A DNA stretch of 64,000 bases from SIG440 sp045120135 (lineage in GTDB: Bacteria > Bacillota > Clostridia > Monoglobales > Monoglobaceae). The DNA lies in NCBI GenBank assembly GCA_045120135.1, contig JBGVEN010000010.1, forward strand, positions 1-64,000. Direction: 5' to 3'. Shown here piece by piece: positions 58,551 through 64,000 of the stretch. The number at the start of each line of letters is the position of its first letter. Positions within the stretch are counted from its first letter, which is position 1. The position numbers were made by a program, and so were the translations under genes. The notes beneath the pieces were generated by a model. It was not told the DNA's origin and made no database searches. It saw nothing but the letters and a program-made list of their open reading frames with translations.

Positions 58551-59483
58551 ATGGCAAGACCTATAAAAAAGGGACTTGATTACTTTCCTCTCGATACTAA
58601 ACTTCGTGGAAAAATTGAGTATATCCAATGTATGTTCGGTATGCTTGGCGTAATGGTGATAATTTCATTATGGCAACGAATATATGAAAATTCATACTAC
58701 ATCGAGTATAGCGAAAGCAGTTCCTTGGTATTCTCAAAAGATTTTGGAGAGCAGCTTGAATTCCTCAGCAAAAATGATAAAAAGCGATGGGAAGTTTTTG
58801 ACGATATAGTTAAACAAGCTGTAGAGTATGGGCTATTTAATAAAGATATTTTCGAAAAATACGGGGTATTAACCTCAAAAAGTATTCAAGAAAATTATAT
58901 TAAGGCTAAAGAAAAAAGTGCAAAGATAGAATTTGACAAACGCTATCTTTTATTAAGTGATGCCGATTTTTCCGTTTCTTCCCCGAAAATCGAGGTTATC
59001 ACCCCGAAAACGGGGGTTTCTTCCCCCGATAATGCCACAGAGTATAGTAGAGTAGAAGAGAGTAGAGTAAATGAGAGTACAGTAGAAGAAAAGGACGATG
59101 CTGCTGCAATTGCTCTTTTTCATAAATATGAACAGTTAATAGGAATCGCAACTCCTGCAGTGATGGAAGGTATTGACTTTTATATCGAAAATGGCGTTGA
59201 AGACTCTTTAATAGTAAGAATTATTGAATATGCCTGCGAGCAAGGTAAACGGAATTGGCAATATATAAATGCTGCTATCAGAGGAAATATGGATGCAGGC
59301 ATAAAGACACTTGATGCATATAATCGTGCTCAGGCAGAACGGGCAGAGAATGCCCAAAAGGCTGAAAAGGCAAACAAGGCTATCAAAAAGTCAAAGTTTA
59401 ATAATTATATCGACACAAATGAAGTTTCCTTATCGCCGGAGCAAATTCTTAAAGAAATGCTTGGAGAGGAGTCAAAAGAATGA
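58551..59483 (+). CDS. Phage replisome organizer (Lin1244/Lin1753-type N terminus, DnaD-like C terminus)
   Basis: 310 residues. ARPIKKGLDYFPLDTKL at the start is the Lin1244/Lin1753 (DUF4373) signature, a winged-helix replication initiator domain. A linker follows, then a DnaD/DnaB_2-like helical domain (LFHKYEQLIGIATPAVMEGIDFYIENG, EQGKRNWQYINAAIRG) and an Ala/Lys-rich coiled tail. Between the domains a stretch encoding YSRVEESRVNESTVEEK has a repeated AGAGTA pattern (59041-59087), often the iteron-like origin in such genes. It should bind the phage origin and recruit the helicase loader. Confidence 0.85.
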   Translation: MARPIKKGLDYFPLDTKLRGKIEYIQCMFGMLGVMVIISLWQRIYENSYYIEYSESSSLVFSKDFGEQLEFLSKNDKKRWEVFDDIVKQAVEYGLFNKDIFEKYGVLTSKSIQENYIKAKEKSAKIEFDKRYLLLSDADFSVSSPKIEVITPKTGVSSPDNATEYSRVEESRVNESTVEEKDDAAAIALFHKYEQLIGIATPAVMEGIDFYIENGVEDSLIVRIIEYACEQGKRNWQYINAAIRGNMDAGIKTLDAYNRAQAERAENAQKAEKANKAIKKSKFNNYIDTNEVSLSPEQILKEMLGEESKE

Positions 59484-59591
59484 AAACCCAAACAAGACCA
59501 AAAGGGCAGATAAACCTTTTGGATGAAATAATAGTTGATAACTTCGCCGGGTCAGATTATTGCTGAAATGTTGAAGGAAAGTGAGGGATAA
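59480..59591 (+). pseudogene. Scar of a deleted C5-type DNA methyltransferase gene
   Basis: A frame from ATG 59480 reads 28 residues including INLLDEIIVDNFAG, the usual opening and motif I start (DNFAGGGGAS) of phage cytosine methyltransferases, then hits TGA after SDYC. From 59550 another frame reads GQIIAEMLKESEG and stops, resembling such an enzyme's last residues. An internal deletion joining start and end explains both. It overlaps the stop of the replisome organizer by 4 bases. Confidence 0.55.
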
Positions 59592-59596
59592 ACTAA

Positions 59597-62104
59597 ATGG
59601 AATATATTGAATTTTTAAAAAACAAGATTGATATTGCACCAAAATCAGGCTTTGATGTTAAAGAATCAGAGATTAATCCTGTTTTAAAGCCTCATCAAAG
59701 AGATGCAGTAATCTGGGCAATTAAAGGCGGACGGAGAGCTTTGTTTGAAAGCTTCGGCTTAGGAAAAACCATACAGGCACTTGAATGGTGTAATGTTATT
59801 GTGAAACATCATCCTGAGAAAAAGGCACTTATAGTAATGCCACTTGGAGTAAAACAAGAATTTAAGAGAGATGCGGTTGAACTCTTGGGGTTGAGTGAAC
59901 CGGAATATGTGCGAAATATGGAAGAGGTAAAAAATAGTCATGCCGATATTTTGCTTACCAACTATGAAAGAGTGAGAGATGGGGATATTGACCCGACATA
60001 TTTTATTGCAACCTCACTTGATGAAGCGGCCGTTCTTCGAAGTTTTGGCAGTAAAACATACCAGACCTTTCTCGATAAGTTCAAGGGCGTAAAATATAAG
60101 CTTGTTAACACGGCGACACCTTCGCCTAATAAATTTAAAGAACTGATACATTATGCCGGATACTTAGAAATTATGGATACCGGACAAGCTTTGACAAGAT
60201 TCTTTAAAAGAGACAGTACCAAAGCAAATAATTTAACGCTTTATCCCGAACGGGAGGATGAGTTTTGGCTATGGTTATCTTCGTGGGCACTGTTTATTAC
60301 AAAGCCGTCTGATTTAGGATATAAGGATGAAGGCTATGATTTGCCGCAGTTAAAAATAAATTATCATAAGATAAGCAATGGCGGTGTATCGACCAACAGA
60401 GATGGACAAATGCAATTATTTAAAGATAATGTTGTTTCATTGTCGGATGCGGCCAGGGAGAAACGAGAGAGTATCAGCGTAAGAGTACAGGCTGCAAAAG
60501 CTATTATTGAAGCCGAACCGGAGAACCATTTTATTATATGGCATGACCTTGAAGCGGAAAGACTTGCGCTTAAAGATGCAATACCTGAGATGGTTGATAT
60601 TTACGGGACTCAGGATTATGATGTTCGGGAACAGAAGGTAATTGATTTTCAAAATGGAAAAATCAGATTATTTGGTACCAAGAAAGAGCTATCCGGTTCA
60701 GGGTGTAACTTTCAGAAGTATTGCCATAGAGCAATATTTTTAGGTATAGACTATGAATTTAATGACTTTATTCAGGCAATTCATAGAATTTATAGATTTT
60801 TGCAAACAGAAGAGGTCATTATTGATATAATCTATACCGAAAATGAAGAGGGTATACTGCAAACGCTCATGAACAAATGGAAACAACATGATTATATGAC
60901 CGAAAAAATGATAGGGATAATTAAAAAATATGGATTGTCGAATGCCAAGTTTGAATCCCTTGAACGTAAATTAGGAGTTGATAGAGTGAAAGTAGAAGGG
61001 CAAAAATACACGGCCGTATTAAATGATTGCGTTGTAGAGACGACGCTCATGGCTGAGAATAGTGTGGATTTAATACATACGTCTATTCCGTTTTCAAATC
61101 ATTATGAATATTCAGCGAATTATAACGACTTTGGACACAATGCAACAACAGTAAAGTTTTTCGAACAGATGGATTTTCTCACCCCGAATTTATTAAAGAT
61201 ATTGAAGCCTGGCAGAGTTTGTGCAATTCACGTAAAGGATAGAGTTTTATTTGGCAATGCTACAGGAACAGGTATGCCGACTATGGAACCGTTTCATGCG
61301 ATGTGTATTCAGCACTATATGAAGCATGGTTTTATGTATTTTGGAATGATAACTGTTGTTACAGATGTAGTGCGTGAAAACAATCAGACATATCGCTTGG
61401 GTTGGACCGAGCAATGCAAAGACGGCACAAAGATGGGAGTAGGTTGTCCGGAGTATATTCTCTTGTTTAGAAAGCTTCCTACTGATACCTCAAAGGCTTA
61501 TGCTGATGTTCCCGTTGTGAAAAGTAAAGAAGAATATTCTCGAGGACGGTGGCAAATAGATGCTCATGGATATTGGCGGTCTAATGGAGATAGACTTCTG
61601 ACGAAAGAAGAGGTGCTAAGTTGTGATGTGAGCACGTTACAGAGAGTCTATAACCAATATAGCAAGAGTCATATTTACAACTATTCAGAGCACATCAAAA
61701 TGGCGGAGTCCCTTGATGAAGATGGAAAACTGCCTGCATCTTTTATGGTAGTAGCTCCATCTAGTTGGACTGATGATGTATGGGATGATATTAACCGAAT
61801 GAAAACGTTAAATACATCTCAAAGCCGAAGGAAGCAAACGCTACATGTATGTCCACTGCAGATTGATATAGTGGAGCGAATTATCAACAGATATTCAAAT
61901 GTTGGCGAGACGGTATTTGACCCATTCGCCGGGTTATTCACAGTACCGTATATTGCTGCTAAGATGGATAGATATGGTATAGGAACAGAGCTTAATGAGG
62001 ACTATTTTAGAGATGGTGTTGGGTACCTAAAGAGCACAGATGAAGATGTTAAACAGATTTCGCTGTTCGATTTCATAGTGCCAGAAGCAATAGAAAAAGC
62101 ATAA
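59597..62104 (+). CDS. SNF2-like helicase fused to an N4/N6 DNA methyltransferase
   Basis: 835 residues. Helicase part 1-430: PHQRDAVIWAI, Walker A FGLGKT (53-58), motif II LDEAAVL (Asp142, Glu143, with Ala-Ala in place of Cys-His or Ala-His), ATPSPNKF, and motif VI QAIHRIYR (393-400). Methyltransferase part 470-835: motif IV reads TSIPFS (495-500) in place of TSPPY, and motif I VFDPFAGLFTVPYIA (AdoMet site, 774-778) comes after it, a permuted order of the beta class. Similar helicase-methylase fusions are known in phages. It could protect phage DNA or modify it in step with translocation. It sits directly after the methyltransferase scar. Confidence 0.85.
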   Translation: MEYIEFLKNKIDIAPKSGFDVKESEINPVLKPHQRDAVIWAIKGGRRALFESFGLGKTIQALEWCNVIVKHHPEKKALIVMPLGVKQEFKRDAVELLGLSEPEYVRNMEEVKNSHADILLTNYERVRDGDIDPTYFIATSLDEAAVLRSFGSKTYQTFLDKFKGVKYKLVNTATPSPNKFKELIHYAGYLEIMDTGQALTRFFKRDSTKANNLTLYPEREDEFWLWLSSWALFITKPSDLGYKDEGYDLPQLKINYHKISNGGVSTNRDGQMQLFKDNVVSLSDAAREKRESISVRVQAAKAIIEAEPENHFIIWHDLEAERLALKDAIPEMVDIYGTQDYDVREQKVIDFQNGKIRLFGTKKELSGSGCNFQKYCHRAIFLGIDYEFNDFIQAIHRIYRFLQTEEVIIDIIYTENEEGILQTLMNKWKQHDYMTEKMIGIIKKYGLSNAKFESLERKLGVDRVKVEGQKYTAVLNDCVVETTLMAENSVDLIHTSIPFSNHYEYSANYNDFGHNATTVKFFEQMDFLTPNLLKILKPGRVCAIHVKDRVLFGNATGTGMPTMEPFHAMCIQHYMKHGFMYFGMITVVTDVVRENNQTYRLGWTEQCKDGTKMGVGCPEYILLFRKLPTDTSKAYADVPVVKSKEEYSRGRWQIDAHGYWRSNGDRLLTKEEVLSCDVSTLQRVYNQYSKSHIYNYSEHIKMAESLDEDGKLPASFMVVAPSSWTDDVWDDINRMKTLNTSQSRRKQTLHVCPLQIDIVERIINRYSNVGETVFDPFAGLFTVPYIAAKMDRYGIGTELNEDYFRDGVGYLKSTDEDVKQISLFDFIVPEAIEKA

Positions 62105-62127
62105 AGAGAAAGGAGCAGAAAATTAAG

Positions 62128-62586
62128 ATGGGAAAATATGCAGCAAATACGAATGTTTCGAGCGAATTGTCAAGGCTTGAAATTGAAAAAACTCTAATTC
62201 GGTATGGAGCTGATAATTTTGCTTATGCAATGACTGCCGGCAAGGCGTTGATTGGCTTTACAATGTACGAAAGACAGATAAAATTCGTTTTACCTCTGCC
62301 CGAAAAGGATGAATTCAGACTTACACCGACGGGAAGGGAACGAACCGAAAATAGTCAATATGAGGCTTGGGAACAGGCGTGTAGACAAAGGTGGAGAGCA
62401 TTAAATCTTGTTATAAAGGCGAAGCTTGAAGCTGTAGAATGTGGAATATCTGTTTTTGAGGATGAATTTATGGCAAATATTGTTCTCCCCGGCGGACAAA
62501 CGGTTAGCGACTTTATGAAACCTCAGATAGAGCAGGCATATATAAGTGGTGAAATACCGAAAATGCTGCCAATGTTGGAGGTGTAA
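62128..62586 (+). CDS. Conserved-looking phage protein of unknown function
   Basis: 152 residues. SELSRLEIEKTLIRYGADNFAYA, FTMYERQIKFVLPLPEKDEF, EAWEQACRQRWRALNLVIKAKLEAVECGI and FEDEFMANIVLPGGQTVSDFM form a pattern I associate with a widespread early gene of Firmicutes phages, without known role. AAAGGAG precedes the ATG. No catalytic motif is visible. Confidence 0.7.
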   Translation: MGKYAANTNVSSELSRLEIEKTLIRYGADNFAYAMTAGKALIGFTMYERQIKFVLPLPEKDEFRLTPTGRERTENSQYEAWEQACRQRWRALNLVIKAKLEAVECGISVFEDEFMANIVLPGGQTVSDFMKPQIEQAYISGEIPKMLPMLEV

Positions 62587-62592
62587 TACATA

Positions 62593-62736
62593 ATGGATTA
62601 CGAAAAACTCCTTACAACAATCAAGCAAAGCCTCAGCGGCGTTCTTCCCTGCCATCAGGTGGGGAGGATTGCTGAACGGGTTGCGGATGCACTTGTTGTA
62701 GAGGGAGTAAGTGCGAGAGAGGATGAGGGAGAATGA
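62593..62736 (+). CDS. Small phage protein
   Basis: 47 residues: MDYEKLLTTIKQSLSG, PCHQVGRIAERVADALVVEG, then an acidic end. A GGAGGTGTAA site lies before the ATG and the stop overlaps the next start (ATGA). Function unknown. Confidence 0.55.
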   Translation: MDYEKLLTTIKQSLSGVLPCHQVGRIAERVADALVVEGVSAREDEGE

Positions 62737-62933
62737 TTAAGCGATTTATTGTTTGGTATCTCAAAAGGCACAATGTCAAATTTGAGTATGAAAATTATGT
62801 TGTCCGTATGTTTTCAAACTTTTATTATGACCGACTTATGCACTATGCAGACATAATGGACAGTGTAAATTGCAGACATTATCCAGTTCCAATATTCACA
62901 AAAGATATGAGAAAGGAAGATGAGGGGAAATGA
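62733..62933 (+). CDS. Small phage protein
   Basis: 66 residues, basic and aromatic (KRFIVWYLKRHNVKFEYENYVVRMFSNFYYDRL), no motif recognised. Overlaps both neighbours by 4 bases; GAGGGAGA ahead of the start. Confidence 0.6.
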   Translation: MIKRFIVWYLKRHNVKFEYENYVVRMFSNFYYDRLMHYADIMDSVNCRHYPVPIFTKDMRKEDEGK

Positions 62934-63352
62934 AAAAATATGCGTGGTCAAGAAGAATAAATGATGAAATTTGGCGTGGCGGTCCTTGCGATAGTGTAAA
63001 AGAATGTGTCGAAGAAGCAAGACTTGAAGATTATGAGGACACAGACACTTTTGCTCTCGGCTATATTGAGCCATACCAAACAAATTATGTGAACGGTGAC
63101 CTTATTATAGAACACTTACAACAAAATGCTTATGACGAAGTGGGAGAAGTTGCAGAATGTTGGCTTGATGACATTTCGAGAGAACAAAGAGAAGATTTAA
63201 ATGACAGACTTAAAAAAGTTGTTTCAGAATGGTTAAAAGATTGCAAAGAAGAACCGACATTTTATAAAGTCTTGCCTTTTGCTGAATTGACATTACAAGA
63301 AGCATTGCAAATGTACGCCCACCCAACCGAGAAAGGCGGTGCGCAGGAATGA
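62930..63352 (+). CDS. Phage protein of unknown function, acidic
   Basis: 140 residues. WSRRINDEIWRGGPCDSVKECVEEAR and TFALGYIEPYQTNYVNGDLIIEHLQQNAYDEVGE lead into a Glu-rich second half ending in a Lys-Asp segment. ATGA overlaps on both sides place it in the same transcript. No known family recognised. Confidence 0.6.
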   Translation: MKKYAWSRRINDEIWRGGPCDSVKECVEEARLEDYEDTDTFALGYIEPYQTNYVNGDLIIEHLQQNAYDEVGEVAECWLDDISREQREDLNDRLKKVVSEWLKDCKEEPTFYKVLPFAELTLQEALQMYAHPTEKGGAQE

Positions 63353-63858
63353 AAAAGTTATTGCGTTGGTTTAGATACGGAAATGATTGTGAGCATTGCC
63401 CTTATGGTTGGTGCAAAAGAACATCATACGAATATGACGAATGGGATGGCGGTTGCTATATAAAAGGCGATGATTGGCAAGATGAACCTTGCAGACTCTT
63501 GCCACCATACAAAAACATAATCGGGTTTTTCAAGAAACGAAAAGCTATGTATTTTGAAAATCATTACTATGATAACTATCCAGAGTATTGTCAACATAGT
63601 GAGAGTCTTGATGAAAAACTCAAAGAACTTATAGATAAATATATGCTAAGGTATGGTCTGTATTATAAGCTCGGAGAGGGTGAATACATAAAAGTGAAAA
63701 ACTGTGATATGTTTTATAATTTTTGGAGAATTCGCTCTGAATATGAAGATTTTGCACATCCCTTTGTTTATAAATCGATTAGAACAGAGTGGAAAGAGCT
63801 AATACGCAAAACATTTAATGCGTTTGTCGATAAATTCAAACCATATTTTTGCGAATAG
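63349..63858 (+). CDS. Phage protein with N-terminal Cys cluster
   Basis: 169 residues. CEHCPYGWCKRTSYEYDEWDGGCYIKG in the first 40 residues has four Cys and could bind a metal; the rest is aromatic and charged. ATGA overlap with the previous gene. Function unknown. Confidence 0.6.
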   Translation: MKKLLRWFRYGNDCEHCPYGWCKRTSYEYDEWDGGCYIKGDDWQDEPCRLLPPYKNIIGFFKKRKAMYFENHYYDNYPEYCQHSESLDEKLKELIDKYMLRYGLYYKLGEGEYIKVKNCDMFYNFWRIRSEYEDFAHPFVYKSIRTEWKELIRKTFNAFVDKFKPYFCE

Positions 63859-63875
63859 AAAGGCGGTGAGCGGGA

Positions 63876-64000
63876 ATGACAATAAAAGATTTTATAAAAC
63901 GCATAGAAAAATATCGAATTACAGGCAAAGTATATCGTCTTGACGAATTAAATCCAACCGAAGAAGAAATTGCAAAAGACAATGGATTCGTTGTTGTTTT
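63876..64000 (+). CDS. Phage protein, 3' truncated by the window edge
   Basis: At least 41 residues: MTIKDFIKRIEKYRITGKVY, then LDELNPTEEEIAKDNGFVVV. AGGCGGTGAG lies ahead of the ATG and the gene follows the previous one by 17 bases. Too short to assign. Confidence 0.55.
   Translation, partial: MTIKDFIKRIEKYRITGKVYRLDELNPTEEEIAKDNGFVVV

Larger units (their letters stand above)
46560..64000. mobile_element. Prophage (left part) integrated at tRNA-Pro
   Basis: A tyrosine integrase pointing at a tRNA-Pro gene is followed by a lysogeny module (ImmA-like protease, XRE repressor, Cro-like gene) and a plus-strand early block with RecT, YqaJ nuclease, SSB, RuvC-like and replisome-organizer genes. 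Structural and lysis genes are not seen; they would lie beyond the right edge. The right attachment site is outside the window. Confidence 0.88.

Noticed and set aside
1..64000. CRISPR array
   Set aside because: I saw no run of regularly spaced identical repeats and no cas-type protein.

Overview
The window looks like the chromosome of a low-GC, spore-lineage anaerobe of the class Clostridia, probably from the Ruminococcaceae/Oscillospiraceae side. The reasons are AT-rich codon use, strong AGGAGG-type ribosome sites with occasional GTG/TTG starts, an electron-confurcating lactate dehydrogenase set (EtfB, ferredoxin-bearing EtfA, FAD oxidase), Na+-coupled amino-acid carriers (AGCS, NSS), and a phage-borne Spo0A DNA-binding domain. 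No rRNA or ribosomal protein is present, so the placement is an inference.

Layout. 1-724 holds the tail of a winged-helix ATPase gene, a terminator, and a yybP-ykoY (Mn2+) type riboswitch reading into a Ca2+/Mn2+ P-type ATPase (737-3346). 3483-9323 carries a DUF6512-like membrane protein, an Lrp regulator next to an alanine/Na+ symporter, and a HAD phosphatase / EamA exporter / M20 peptidase operon behind a folded leader. 9330-14640 is an AT-rich island: a serine-recombinase-like protein without a catalytic domain, a full serine recombinase whose C terminus is a sigma-70 region 2-like domain, and an 888-codon reading frame for an unrecognised membrane protein. 14728-24626 holds an acyltransferase, a C26 peptidase, MATE, NSS and SLC13-type transporters, then a nitrilase-GDPD fusion / SGNH hydrolase / FruK operon. 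24801-29410 is the lactate oxidation operon followed by a two-part ThrE exporter. 29629-31642 is purine uptake and salvage. 31771-36539 is a sulfur/one-carbon operon (CysK, MetF, a separate MetH activation protein, MetH without its activation domain).

36568-46454 is the most striking metabolic locus. A divergent RpiR/SIS regulator faces two matching operator-like inverted repeats and an eight-gene operon: AGPS/GlcD-type FAD oxidase, two-cluster Fe-S protein, class II aldolase, PfkB kinase, IolB, xylulokinase-type kinase, a single-chain EtfB-EtfA fusion, and a NagB-like protein in which the catalytic Asp is Asn. It resembles the lower half of inositol catabolism combined with a flavin/Fe-S/ETF dehydrogenase. 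I know of no described pathway with this combination; the substrate is not evident.

46560-64000 is a prophage or prophage-like element beside tRNA-Pro(CGG), running off the right edge. From the left it has a tyrosine integrase, a candidate three-hairpin small RNA, two lysogeny-region envelope genes, an ImmA-like protease convergent with a XRE repressor, a Cro-like gene, small early genes, a 208-bp interrupted palindrome, a stand-alone Spo0A-type DNA-binding protein, then a recombination and replication block (RecT, YqaJ nuclease, helicase, NinB-like, HNH-like, SSB, a frameshifted RuvC-like nuclease, a replisome organizer), the scar of a deleted DNA methyltransferase, a helicase-methyltransferase fusion, and a string of small unknown genes.
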